Source: Halarchaeum grantii (GTDB lineage: Archaea; Halobacteriota; Halobacteria; Halobacteriales; Halobacteriaceae). Taken from it: a stretch of DNA of 64,000 nucleotides. How positions within the stretch are numbered: the stretch's first letter is position 1; every line of letters begins with the position of its first letter. The notes beneath the pieces were generated by a model. The model worked only from the letters and a program-made list of their open reading frames with translations, searched no databases and was not told where the DNA came from. The position numbers were made by a program, and so were the translations under genes. The stretch spans positions 1 to 64,000 of the forward strand of contig NZ_BMPF01000004.1 in NCBI RefSeq assembly GCF_014647455.2. Reading direction: 5' to 3'. This document shows positions 52,457 through 61,117 of the stretch, piece after piece.

Positions 52457-52468
52457 TTCGGATTCCAA
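52457..52468. promoter_or_regulatory. putative metal operator TTCGGATTCCAA upstream of the thioredoxin/cupredoxin operon
   Basis: The box lies 70-81 bases before the thioredoxin start, the same distance as the box before copA. It matches the TTTGGAATCCAAA consensus at most positions. Confidence 0.45.
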
Positions 52469-52510
52469 GGGGCCGGACGTGAGTAACGCCGGAGGTTGGT
52501 GGTCGGACCG

Positions 52511-52864
52511 TCACTCCGAGCGTTCGAGCTTGTTCCGACGCGCCTCGAACTCTTCCTCGGTGAGATCTCCGCGGGCGTATGCCATACGCAGCTCCTCCAT
52601 TGCGGGATTCCGCGACGACTGCGATGCCGTCACGCGACGGAAGACGAGATATCCGCCACCGAGCAGGAGGAGGAGGAAGACCAGCTGGACGAGCATCCCG
52701 ACGAGTGGCCACCAGCCGCTGGTCGTCCCGTATCCACCCATCATTCCACCGTATCCCATCATCCCGCCGAATCCCATCCCCATCGTGAGCAAGGGGAGGA
52801 CGATGATCGCCCCGAGGATGAGGAGGACGATGGTTGTGGTGTCGAGTTGGTTTGATGATGTCAT
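52511..52864 (-). CDS. Met/Gly-rich membrane SHOCT protein
   Basis: This 117-residue protein has helix 1 (TTIVLLILGAIIVLPLLTMG), a loop MGFGGMMGYGGMMGGYG rich in Met and Gly, helix 2 (PLVGMLVQLVFLLLLLGGGY) and a SHOCT tail (EELRMAYARGDLTEEEFEAR). It resembles the SHOCT proteins at 33551 and 53380. It starts three bases after the DUF302 stop, in one operon with it. The Met-rich loop is a candidate Cu(I) site. Confidence 0.8.
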   Translation of the reverse strand: MTSSNQLDTTTIVLLILGAIIVLPLLTMGMGFGGMMGYGGMMGGYGTTSGWWPLVGMLVQLVFLLLLLGGGYLVFRRVTASQSSRNPAMEELRMAYARGDLTEEEFEARRNKLERSE

Positions 52865-52867
52865 GGT

Positions 52868-53284
52868 TCAGATCTCGGTCGATGATTCGAGTTCGTCCGC
52901 GACGCTGGCGAGAACGCGTTCGAACCGGTCGTGGACCTCGTTCGCGATCGAGTCGAGTGCCTCGTTGTCGGCGATGCCGACGAGCTGTTGTGGGTCGACG
53001 GCACTCACCATGACCTCGCCGCCGTCGGTTTCGTAGACAATGACGTTACACGGGAGGAGTGCGCCGAGTTCGATCTCTTCGTTCAGGCCCTCGTGTGCCA
53101 GCCCCGGGTTGCACGCACCGAGGATGCAGTACTGTCGAAACTCCTCGCCGAGTTTCTCCTCGAGCGTCGCTTGGACGTCGATGTCACAGAGGACGCCGAA
53201 TCCTTCGTCTTTGAGCGCCGCAATCGTCGTGTCGACGACGTCGTCGAACTCACCGGTGACTGAAGTCTGTATTGTGTATTCCAT
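52868..53284 (-). CDS. DUF302 domain protein
   Basis: This 138-residue protein has the DUF302 pattern: VVDTTIAALKDEGFGVLCDI, YCILGACNPGLAHEGLNEEI and GALLPCNVIVYETDGGEVMV, VSAVDPQQLVGI. DUF302 proteins are small and often encoded with copper or sulfur-oxidation genes; the conserved Cys residues (CILGAC, PCN) could bind metal. It is cytoplasmic, with no signal. It is followed directly by a SHOCT gene. Confidence 0.9.
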   Translation of the reverse strand: MEYTIQTSVTGEFDDVVDTTIAALKDEGFGVLCDIDVQATLEEKLGEEFRQYCILGACNPGLAHEGLNEEIELGALLPCNVIVYETDGGEVMVSAVDPQQLVGIADNEALDSIANEVHDRFERVLASVADELESSTEI

Positions 53285-53379
53285 GAAGTATCATACCCCG
53301 TCTACGGGGTTAACGGTTGGGTGCCGCAACGGCGGCCGTTGGGAATATGATGTATCGGCTGGAACAGCAGCTGCTCCAG

Positions 53380-53733
53380 TCATCCGGTGCGTTCGAGCTG
53401 TTCTCGCCGCCGATCGAATTCGTCATCCGAGAGCTCTCCGCGGGCGTAGCGCTCACGGAGAACCGACAGCGACTGCTCTTCGTTCCCACCGGAGCCTCGA
53501 TTGAGGAGCGCATAGACAATGTAGAGCGGAACGGCGATGAGGAGCCCCATCCAGAGGAACCCCCAGAGCCCCATCGCTCCACCGAAGAGGCCCCAGCCGC
53601 CCCCCATCATGCCGCCGCCGTAGCTCCCACTACCGTGGGCAACAGCCGGTCCAGTCGCCGCAACTAGCAGCGGGACGGCGAGGATCGCGAGTCGCCGAGC
53701 AGTGCGTCCGATGTGAGTGGTGAGTTGCGTCAT
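53380..53733 (-). CDS. membrane SHOCT protein with signal peptide and GGMMGGG motif
   Basis: This 117-residue protein has an N-terminal signal-like helix (LAILAVPLLVAATGPAVAHG), a GSYGGGMMGGGWGLFGGAMG outer segment, a second helix (WGFLWMGLLIAVPLYIVYAL) and the SHOCT tail (SVLRERYARGELSDDEFDRR). The GGMMG motif is shared with the SHOCT protein at 52511 and the cupredoxin linker. It is part of a run of minus-strand genes from 54111 to 51313. Confidence 0.8.
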   Translation of the reverse strand: MTQLTTHIGRTARRLAILAVPLLVAATGPAVAHGSGSYGGGMMGGGWGLFGGAMGLWGFLWMGLLIAVPLYIVYALLNRGSGGNEEQSLSVLRERYARGELSDDEFDRRREQLERTG

Positions 53734-53790
53734 TATCTTGCGTTGGTGAGTTGTGGTGTTCGATTGGAGCGATCGAAACGGCCAGAGCCG

Positions 53791-54111
53791 TCAGCAGTGG
53801 CCCTGCCCGTACATCCCGCCGTTGTAGCCGTCGTCAGCCCCGTCGTGGTATTCCCCGTCAGCCATGTCCTGGGCCATCTCGTCGACGGTCACACCCATGT
53901 GCGACTCCATCCACTCGACGCTACCCGGGCCCATGTGTTCGGTCATCTGTGCCTCCATCCAAGTGGCCCATTCATCTGCGGTGGCATTGTCCGTAGGCGC
54001 GTCGTCAGCGGTCGTTGCGTTGTCGTGTGCGCTGACTGCCGGTGCGGCGAACGCGAGTCCGACAATCGCGAGCGCCACGAGCAGCCACCGGCCGAGTTTG
54101 AAGTTGGTCAT
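53791..54111 (-). CDS. secreted Met/His/Asp-rich protein
   Basis: This 106-residue protein has a Sec-type signal peptide (RWLLVALAIVGLAFAAPAVS-AHD). The mature part is rich in Met, His and acidic residues (WMEAQMTEHMGPGSVEWMES, HMGVTVDEMAQDMADGEYHD) and ends GGMYGQGHC. It has no known domain. The composition fits an extracellular copper-binding protein. It is the first gene of the minus-strand series that includes the SHOCT and DUF302 genes. Confidence 0.7.
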   Translation of the reverse strand: MTNFKLGRWLLVALAIVGLAFAAPAVSAHDNATTADDAPTDNATADEWATWMEAQMTEHMGPGSVEWMESHMGVTVDEMAQDMADGEYHDGADDGYNGGMYGQGHC

Positions 54112-54279
54112 TGTCTCTCTCCTCGGTTACTCGTAGGCCTGCTCGGGAGTTATCGACATGGGTGTGAATCCATACAGGAGAACGTTCGAGAACGTCTATA
54201 ACATCTTCTAACCGTTTTGCTCGAGGGAGACCGTTCATACCTACGGAATTCGAGAGGGAGAGCGCCCGATAGATAGCGA

Positions 54280-54879
54280 CTATTTTCCCGGTTGTTGCTG
54301 CCGAAGGTCATCACTCGGATACACACGATAGGTCCGACCCTGTCGTTCCCGATACAGCAGACCTCGCTCCTCGAGTGAACTCACGGTCTGGCTTACTTTA
54401 CTCTTCGAGAACTCAGATCGATCCCGAAGTTCAATCTGCGTGATTCCGGGGGAGTTCAGGACGGGTTCGAGGACGCGTCGTTCATCATCCGGTAAGAGAT
54501 CGAGAACGCGTGCTTGGGGGTCCGATTCAGGATTGATAGACGTCGCCGGTGCAGCGTCATCATCCATCGACGTAGCTGTTGCCGCCGATGTCTGTGCAGG
54601 ATCGACAGGCGCCGTTGTGTCGGCCACTTCTGGATCGGTGAGTTCTCCCCGGACCACGTAATAGACGCCACCGATAACGCCAGCAACCAGCAGGGTTCCA
54701 ACCACGTACCAGAGGGGGTCTGGGCCGTGCATCGTTCCCATAGATGAACCCATCATTGACCCCATCGATTGCTCGATAGCCCGACGCTGTTGATAGGCCC
54801 GCCAACTGAGTACCCCGCCGGCCAGGAGAACGAACCCGAGAAGCACACCGACGACAGTATCTGCTCGACGGCGATTCAT
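54280..54879 (-). CDS. membrane-anchored winged-helix regulator with Met-rich outer loop
   Basis: The protein has 199 residues: helix 1 at about 8-26, a loop with SMGSMMGSSMGTMHGPDP at about 38-55 (Met39, 42, 43, 47, 50 and His51), helix 2 at about 57-76, an acidic linker and a C-terminal winged helix at about 125-195 (PGITQIELRDRSEFSKSKVS, QTVSSLEERGLLYRERQGRT). Haloarchaea have membrane-bound wHTH proteins of this type. The Met-rich loop facing outside suggests a one-component sensor of extracellular copper. It is upstream of the SHOCT/DUF302 series it may control. Confidence 0.8.
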   Translation of the reverse strand: MNRRRADTVVGVLLGFVLLAGGVLSWRAYQQRRAIEQSMGSMMGSSMGTMHGPDPLWYVVGTLLVAGVIGGVYYVVRGELTDPEVADTTAPVDPAQTSAATATSMDDDAAPATSINPESDPQARVLDLLPDDERRVLEPVLNSPGITQIELRDRSEFSKSKVSQTVSSLEERGLLYRERQGRTYRVYPSDDLRQQQPGK

Positions 54880-55004
54880 ATGACAGCCCCGAGTTGCGGG
54901 ATTTGACTATTCATACCGTCTATTTGAGCGCAGTAGGTGTGACAATTGCGGATTGAAACTGTGATGATGAACCCCATCACAGCGGATGAACCACAGTGCG
55001 ATCA

Positions 55005-56399
55005 TCAGTGGTCATGATCGTGATCGTGGCTCGATATTTGCGGGCTTTGATTAGTAAATTCCGTTGGTTCTTCTTCGAACGTACGCTTGCATTTCTTTGA
55101 GCAAAAATAGTACGTCGTCCCATCGTGGGACGCACTCGGGCCCTCATCGTCGGTTCGCATCCCGCACACCGGATCTCGATACTGACCTGGTGCGCCGAGT
55201 CCCCGCCGGTAGACATACAGAAGGAACCCGGAGAGCGCAAAGGCGATAATATTGAGGTAGAACGTGTAGTTGAGCTCGAAGTACGTCTGTTCAGTCGCCG
55301 TCTCGCCGCCCGCCAGATCTGGAACGATACCCAGCGCGTCGAACAGCAGCTCCATGAGGAAGCCGGTGAACGCCATCGTGACGAAGAAGACGCCGAGGAT
55401 GTACAGCATCACCTTCCAGCCGTAGTACTTCCGGTAGACGTTCAGGACGGGCACGGTGATGAGGTCGGCGTAGACGAACGCGATGATCCCGGCGAAGCTG
55501 ACGCCACCACCCCAGAGCGCGACGGCGAACGGGACGTTGCCCATACTGCCGACGAAACTGAGGACGGCGATGATGACGCCCATGACGGCGTTCTCGGCAG
55601 TCACGAGCAGGCCGTCGCCCTGAATGAACAGCGTGTTCCACACCCACTGCGGGACGAAGACGATGACGAACCCAGAAATAAGGAAGCCGGCGACGATGTC
55701 TTTCCAGATCATCGACCACTCCTTGCGGTACTGATTCCCGACCTTGTACCAGCCACCCCACGACAGCAACTCGTCACGCCACCCGCCGCTACTCGACGTC
55801 TCCTGGCGATAGGTCTCCATACAGCCCTCCGAGCAGAATTTGAGCGTCTCACCGCCGTCGGTCGTGAGCGTGTACTCGTCTTTCCCCTCCATCCCGCAGG
55901 TGGGATCTTCCGTGACGCCCGCCTGGCGGTCGCGCTCGTTGAGCTTCTCGCGGACTTCGTTAAACAGGTTTTCGGGAAGCGTGAGGTGGACGATGGCGGC
56001 CATGACGGCGATGAGAATCAGGCCGCCGAGCAGTTCCGCGACGAGGAACTCCCAGCCAAGCAGGATGAGAATCATCAGCCCTAGTTCGACGATGAGGTTC
56101 GTCGACGCGAACATGAACGCGAGGAAGTTCACCGCGTGCGCCCCCTTCTTGAACAGGCCCTTCCCGATGGCGACGGCGCCGAAACTACAGCCACTGCTTG
56201 CTGCTCCGAACACAGTCGCCTTGGTAAGTCCAGTTAGATCGCCCTCACCCAGCACCTGTGCCATCCGCTCCTTCGAGACGTAGACCTGGACGAGACTCGT
56301 AATCGTGAGGCCCATGATGATCGCCCACGCCGCCGTCCAGAGAAATCCGACACCGATACGAAGGGATTCAAGAACTCCGTCGATTATCGTCGCCTGCAT
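55005..56399 (-). CDS. DUF318/ArsP-type permease with two YHS/TRASH modules
   Basis: This 464-residue protein has eight to nine membrane helices of the DUF318 permease family (AAWAIIMGLTITSLVQVYVS, AASSGCSFGAVAIGKGLF, DIVAGFLISGFVIVFVPQWV). A TRASH-like insert lies at about 163-195 (DPTCGMEGKDEY...FCSEGC), a C-terminal YHS domain at about 410-440 (DPVCGMRTDDEG...FCSKKC), and a terminal HDHDHDH tail. The SGCSFGAV motif contains a Cys that may lie in the pathway. The metal-binding modules suggest export of a soft metal or metalloid. Confidence 0.85.
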   Translation of the reverse strand: MQATIIDGVLESLRIGVGFLWTAAWAIIMGLTITSLVQVYVSKERMAQVLGEGDLTGLTKATVFGAASSGCSFGAVAIGKGLFKKGAHAVNFLAFMFASTNLIVELGLMILILLGWEFLVAELLGGLILIAVMAAIVHLTLPENLFNEVREKLNERDRQAGVTEDPTCGMEGKDEYTLTTDGGETLKFCSEGCMETYRQETSSSGGWRDELLSWGGWYKVGNQYRKEWSMIWKDIVAGFLISGFVIVFVPQWVWNTLFIQGDGLLVTAENAVMGVIIAVLSFVGSMGNVPFAVALWGGGVSFAGIIAFVYADLITVPVLNVYRKYYGWKVMLYILGVFFVTMAFTGFLMELLFDALGIVPDLAGGETATEQTYFELNYTFYLNIIAFALSGFLLYVYRRGLGAPGQYRDPVCGMRTDDEGPSASHDGTTYYFCSKKCKRTFEEEPTEFTNQSPQISSHDHDHDH

Positions 56400-56727
56400 A
56401 GGTGTATCATTGTAGGGATCATCTATTGCGGTTTTGATTAGAATATACTGCCTATGAGGGTATCAGTACTATGGCATCGTAACCGTCGGCCATAGATGAT
56501 CTATCGTGAAGAGGGGAAAACATTGCAAACCTCCACAAGCTCCACGGAATCCGACTTCAGATTCAAAAGGGGAATCTGATTAAATCACGCCGACGTATTA
56601 GAGGCTAATGGGACCAGTAGAGACCGATGATATCCCAAATGAGGGGAACACCACCTGGAAGAACAGCCTTCGCCGGCCTGCTCGGTTGTCCAGTACGGTA
56701 ACTGTCACATCCACTTCCTAATTTACG
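56400..56727. other. 328-bp divergent intergenic region with an inverted repeat
   Basis: No gene is seen. TCAGATTC (56557-56564) and GAATCTGA (56572-56579) form an inverted repeat with a seven-base spacer and resemble the half-sites of the island operator. It lies about 160 bases before the permease and 150 before the amidohydrolase gene, so it could act on either. Confidence 0.4.
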
Positions 56728-58194
56728 ATGGCTGTCGATCTGGCAATCCATGATGCACTCGTTCTCACAGCCGACGAGCGGAACCGCCTGTACGAGCGCG
56801 GCACAGTATGCATCACCGATGGCTGTATCGAAGAAGTCCGACCATCACGTGCAGGAGACGGAGAATTAGAAGCGTCCACCGTTATCGACGGGAACGGGAA
56901 ACTGGTGATGCCGGGGTTGGTGAACGCCCACACGCACTTGGAGATGACACCGCTCATCGGTGCGTTTAGCGAACTCGAGCTGACGGAGATGCTTGGGAGT
57001 GGGACGGCCTTGTTTAACAGATTAGGGAACGGCGAATTCGAGTACCTCGTCGAGGCAGGCGTCGAGCTCGCAGCGCTCAATTTCCTCTTGGGCGGTGTCA
57101 CGACCGTGAACTCGATGGACGCACGGCCTGCCGCAGGTGCAGAGGCGTTCGGGGAAGCAGGGCTCCGCGGATTTTTCGGCCCGGCGATCTCGGACCTCTT
57201 CTGGGACCAACCAGTCGATCAGCAGTTCTCCCGTGCTCGCGAGTTCGTCGAAACGTACCACGACACGTACGACGGCCGAATCAGGGCGACGATCTGCCCG
57301 CACGACGACTGGTCGTGTACCCGGCAGCTGTGGGAACGGACCGCATCCCTCGCCGCAGAGTATCCGGACCTGCTCGTCCACACGCACTTGCTCGAACTCG
57401 AGGAGAGTAACACGATGGCACGAGCGAACGGTGGCGAGGACTCGGTAGGATTGCTCGACGACGTTGGACTCCTGGACGACCGACTGGTCGCTGCTCACTT
57501 CCGCCTCGGCGACGAAGAGGACATCCAGCGAACCGCCGAGGCGGACGCGGCTGTTGCGCACTGCCCGTCCGTCTTCTGTTACTGGAATCCGGACGGGGAG
57601 ACGCAGTGGACGCCCGTTCCCGAGCTTCGAGCCGCCGGCGTCGACGTCGGAGTAGGGATTGACGACCACTACTGGCACGACTCGTACAGCATGTTCGGTG
57701 AAGCGCGGCAAGCTCGGCTGGCGGCAAATCTCAAGCGTTCAGCCGGGCAGTTCGACTCGATGGAACTGATACGAATGCTCACTATCGAGGGCGCACGCGC
57801 GCTGGGGATGGGCGACGAGATCGGCAGTATCGAAGCGGGAAAGCGCGCGGATATTATCCTCCTCGACGTCGACAAACCGAAGTTCACGCCACTGACCAAC
57901 GTTCCCGCACACGTCGTGAACAACGCGGTCCCGGCCGACGTCGAGACAGTGATCGTTGACGGCGACGTCGTCCTCCGGAATGGTGTGCCCGAGACAATGG
58001 ACTCGGACGACGTGCGACAGCGAGTAAATCAGGCTGTCGAACGCTTCATGGACGAGACAGGCTGGGAGTTAGACATTGGTGGTAGTGAACCGCCGACCAG
58101 CATCGAGACTGTACGGGACCTCCCAAAGCGTGGCCCTGCGCGACTCCTGACTCGCCTCGCGATGCAATCCGCGCGTGATCGGTTCTCCTTCTAA
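56728..58194 (+). CDS. amidohydrolase, chlorohydrolase/deaminase type
   Basis: This 488-residue TIM-barrel amidohydrolase has the metal ligands HTHLEM near 72-77, LLVHTHLLELEE near 215-226, VAAHFRLGDEED near 254 and a later GIDDH Asp region. It resembles TRZ/ATZ and SAH/5'-methylthioadenosine/5'-deoxyadenosine deaminases. The C-terminal part has the usual GSIEAGKRADIILLD and the composite beta domain. The exact substrate cannot be read from motifs. It stands alone in the metal island. Confidence 0.85.
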   Translation: MAVDLAIHDALVLTADERNRLYERGTVCITDGCIEEVRPSRAGDGELEASTVIDGNGKLVMPGLVNAHTHLEMTPLIGAFSELELTEMLGSGTALFNRLGNGEFEYLVEAGVELAALNFLLGGVTTVNSMDARPAAGAEAFGEAGLRGFFGPAISDLFWDQPVDQQFSRAREFVETYHDTYDGRIRATICPHDDWSCTRQLWERTASLAAEYPDLLVHTHLLELEESNTMARANGGEDSVGLLDDVGLLDDRLVAAHFRLGDEEDIQRTAEADAAVAHCPSVFCYWNPDGETQWTPVPELRAAGVDVGVGIDDHYWHDSYSMFGEARQARLAANLKRSAGQFDSMELIRMLTIEGARALGMGDEIGSIEAGKRADIILLDVDKPKFTPLTNVPAHVVNNAVPADVETVIVDGDVVLRNGVPETMDSDDVRQRVNQAVERFMDETGWELDIGGSEPPTSIETVRDLPKRGPARLLTRLAMQSARDRFSF

Positions 58195-58223
58195 GACCCT
58201 GCCAGCGTAGGGGTGGTTCCCCC

Positions 58224-58748
58224 TCAGGAATTTCTGTGGGCGCGAACGAACGCACGTCGCAGGACGGTCAGAAGAACGTACGTCTCGTACTTCTGGGTCT
58301 GGCAGTGCTCGCAGGGCTGCATATCCTCGACGATCTCCTCAATAGCGTCGTCGTACTCGTCGGTGAGCGTAGTGAGCGCGTCCGTGATCTGGGGCTGGGC
58401 AGCGTCGATCATCTCCTCGACGGCGGCGTCGGCCGAATCTGGTAGTGAGTACGAGAGGACGATCGTGTTCGCGTGGTAGTACTTCGTCGTCCCACCACGC
58501 CCCTCCTCGAAGCGAACGACGTCGACGAGGCCCGCATCCCGGAGCTCGTTGATGTGATGGCGGACCGTGTTCTCCGTCCGGTCGATGCCGCGATCGTCGA
58601 GGCGTTCGTGGACCTCGGTCGCAGTTAGGGCTTCCTCGGACAGAATGTCGAGGACCATCGCCCGCATCGGCTCGTCGATGGCGTCCGAAATCCGAGTGTC
58701 TCGCACCGCGATGTCGTCGAGACGGTGGTCGGTATCGGAATCACTCAT
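58224..58748 (-). CDS. ArsR-like winged-helix regulator with C-terminal CxxC
   Basis: The protein has 174 residues from ATG 58748. It has an N-terminal winged helix (AMVLDILSEEALTATEVHER, ENTVRHHINELRDAGLVDVV), a wing with GRGGTTKYY, a long helix and a C-terminal CEHCQTQKYE with a possible metal site. It is divergent from the HMA/CPG-ATPase operon starting at 58950 and is its likely metal-responsive repressor. The ATG at 58901 would extend into non-coding sequence and is rejected. Confidence 0.82.
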   Translation of the reverse strand: MSDSDTDHRLDDIAVRDTRISDAIDEPMRAMVLDILSEEALTATEVHERLDDRGIDRTENTVRHHINELRDAGLVDVVRFEEGRGGTTKYYHANTIVLSYSLPDSADAAVEEMIDAAQPQITDALTTLTDEYDDAIEEIVEDMQPCEHCQTQKYETYVLLTVLRRAFVRAHRNS

Positions 58749-58949
58749 ACGAGGACTGAGCGCGAGCACGCGGGAAAAGGTAGCGGGGCAGGAGTCGGGT
58801 AGGTGTCTGTCGAGGTATCCAGTACAGGATGGACCCGCGATAGCGAAAGCCCTAGACGACCCGTTTGACTGTTCCAACGACTCGTATCCGAATTCAAACA
58901 TATCATATAAAAAATACTTATTGAGGTACGGGCACTATCTCAAACTGTA

Positions 58950-59165
58950 ATGAGCGACACAACCCAATTCCGCGTCCTCGACTTCGACTGCCCGACCTGC
59001 GCGAGTACCGTCGAACGCGCCCTGTCGAACGTCGACGGCGTCCAGCACGTCGAAGTCCACTACGCGACCGGCCGCGTCGAGATCGAGTACGACGACAGCG
59101 TCGCTGACCCCGACGCCTTCGCAGAGACCATCGAAAACCAGGGGTACACTCCCCAGCCCGCCTAA
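58950..59165 (+). CDS. HMA-domain protein, detached metal-binding partner of the CPG ATPase
   Basis: This 71-residue HMA domain starts SDTTQFRVLDFDCPTCASTV with CxxC at about 14-17 and ends NQGYTPQPA. It lies four bases before the ATPase that lacks its own HMA domain, so the pair reads as a split version of one protein. A TATA-like ATATCATATAAAAAATA sits about 40 bases upstream. The Asp before CPTC differs from the Met of the two CopZ-like chaperones and may favour a divalent ion such as Zn(II) or Cd(II). Confidence 0.88.
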   Translation: MSDTTQFRVLDFDCPTCASTVERALSNVDGVQHVEVHYATGRVEIEYDDSVADPDAFAETIENQGYTPQPA

Positions 59166-59169
59166 CACT

Positions 59170-61089
59170 ATGAACAAACAATCGATCACGCAGTACTACC
59201 GGAACCACCGGAAGGCCATCGTCACGGCGACAAGCGGCCTGCTGTACGGCGGTGGCTGGAGTCTCGGCTACCTCACGAGTTTCGAGATGGCAAGCGCCGC
59301 CATCCTCGTCCTCGCGACGGTCGTGGGTGGCTACGACATCGCCAAGACCGCTTACCACGAGGTCACCAACCGGACGCTCGGCATCAAGACGCTGGTGACG
59401 CTGGCCGCCATCGGTGCTATCGTCATCGGGGAGTACTGGGAAGCCGCCGCCGTCGTCTTCCTGTTCAGCCTTGGCAGCTACCTCGAAGGCCGGACGATGC
59501 GGAAGACCCGGACGGCACTTCAGGAGCTACTGGAGATGACGCCCGACACGGCGACCGTCCGTCGCGACGGGACACTCCAAAAGGTCTCCGCCCGCGATGT
59601 CGAAGAGGGCGAAGTCGTCGTCGTAAAGCCGGGCGGGAAGATCCCGGTCGACGGAACCGTCGTCGACGGCGAGAGCGCAGTCAACCAGGCGCCGGTCACC
59701 GGCGAGAGCGCGCCCGTCCACAAGGCCGACAGCGACGAGGTGTACGCCGGGACGGTCAACCAGGAGGGCGCGCTAGAAATCCGGACGACGGGAGCGGGAT
59801 CGGATACGACTCTCGAACGGATCATCCGTCGCGTCGAGGAGGCCCAGGAGGCTCAGTCGCCCACGGAGAGTCTCATCGACCGGTTCGCGAAGTACTACAC
59901 GCCGGCCGTCATTGCCCTGGCTATCGGCGCGTACGCGGTCACGCAGAACGCGATCCTGTCGCTGACGCTGCTGGTCATCGGCTGTCCGGGCGCGCTGGTC
60001 ATCGGGCCACCGGTCAGCATCGTCTCGGCCATCGGTAACGCCGCCCGGTCGGGCGTGCTGATGAAGGGCGGCGAACACCTCGAACGCGCCGGCAAGATCG
60101 ATCTCGTCGCCTTCGACAAGACGGGGACGCTCACGAAGGGCGAGACCACCGTCTCCGGTATCGAGGGGTTCGGCGTCGCCGCCGCCGACGTCCTCTCGCT
60201 CGCAGCGACCGCCGAGAAGAAGAGCGAACACCACCTCGCGGACGCCATCGTCGACATGGCCCGCGAACGCCAGACGGCTGCGACGGACGGTGGAGCGACG
60301 GTCGCCCAAGCGGACGATACGGACGTGGGGCGCAGGTCGGTCCCCGATCCCGACGACTTCGACGTGGTCGCCGGCAAGGGCGTCATCGCCCATGCCGATG
60401 GCCAGGAAGTCGTCGTCGGCAACCGCGCGCTGCTGGACGACCGCGACGTCGATGTCCCCGATCGGGTCGCCGACTACGTCCGCGAGCGTGAGGGGCGCGG
60501 CGAGACAGTCGTCCACGTCGTTCGGGACGGGGACATCATCGGCGCGATTGCGATGCGGGACGAGCTCCGGGAGGCCGCTCCTGGGGTCGTCGCGGCGCTC
60601 CAAGACGCTGGCATCGAGACGGTGATGCTCACCGGCGACAACGAGCGGACGGCCGCTGCCGTTGCCGAGGAGGTCGGTATCGACGAGTACCGTGCCGAAC
60701 TCCTCCCCGAGGACAAGCAGTCCGTCATCGAGGGCTACCAGGCCGACGGCCACGTCGTCGCGATGGTCGGCGACGGCATCAACGACGCGCCATCGCTGGC
60801 CACTGCCGATGTCGGCATCGCGATGGGTGCTGCGGGAACGGACACCGCTATCGAAACGGCTGACATGGCGTTGATGGCCGACGACCTCGAACGCATCCCG
60901 TACGCGGTCAAACTCAGCAAGGCGACGCGCTGGAACGTCCTCGAGAACGTCGGGCTCGCGGTGCTGACCGTGACCGTCCTCCTCGCGGGCGTGCTCACCA
61001 GCTACGTCACCCTCGCGTCGGGAATGCTGGTCCACGAGGCCAGCGTCCTCCTCGTCATCCTCAACGGGATGCGACTGCTCCGCTACTGA
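59170..61089 (+). CDS. P1B-type metal ATPase with unusual CPG motif
   Basis: The protein has 639 residues and no N-terminal HMA. TGES lies near 176-180, the membrane motif is Cys272-Pro-Gly274 (VIGCPGALVIGPPVSIVSAI), Asp316 is in [11 protein letters not shown] and MVGDGINDAPSLATADVGIA near 525. P1B pumps normally have CPC, CPH, SPC, TPC or CPA-like motifs; Gly at the third position removes a metal ligand. Overall it resembles the Zn/Cd/Pb group. It is coupled to the HMA gene four bases upstream and the FmdE-like gene 28 bases downstream. Confidence 0.9.
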   Translation: MNKQSITQYYRNHRKAIVTATSGLLYGGGWSLGYLTSFEMASAAILVLATVVGGYDIAKTAYHEVTNRTLGIKTLVTLAAIGAIVIGEYWEAAAVVFLFSLGSYLEGRTMRKTRTALQELLEMTPDTATVRRDGTLQKVSARDVEEGEVVVVKPGGKIPVDGTVVDGESAVNQAPVTGESAPVHKADSDEVYAGTVNQEGALEIRTTGAGSDTTLERIIRRVEEAQEAQSPTESLIDRFAKYYTPAVIALAIGAYAVTQNAILSLTLLVIGCPGALVIGPPVSIVSAIGNAARSGVLMKGGEHLERAGKIDLVAFDKTGTLTKGETTVSGIEGFGVAAADVLSLAATAEKKSEHHLADAIVDMARERQTAATDGGATVAQADDTDVGRRSVPDPDDFDVVAGKGVIAHADGQEVVVGNRALLDDRDVDVPDRVADYVREREGRGETVVHVVRDGDIIGAIAMRDELREAAPGVVAALQDAGIETVMLTGDNERTAAAVAEEVGIDEYRAELLPEDKQSVIEGYQADGHVVAMVGDGINDAPSLATADVGIAMGAAGTDTAIETADMALMADDLERIPYAVKLSKATRWNVLENVGLAVLTVTVLLAGVLTSYVTLASGMLVHEASVLLVILNGMRLLRY

Positions 61090-61117
61090 CCACGAGACAC
61101 GATCACAACCACAACTC

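Noticed and set aside
55125-56084. Plus-strand frame of 319 codons opposite the permease
   Set aside because: It is a composition-driven shadow of the membrane protein gene, with no motif.
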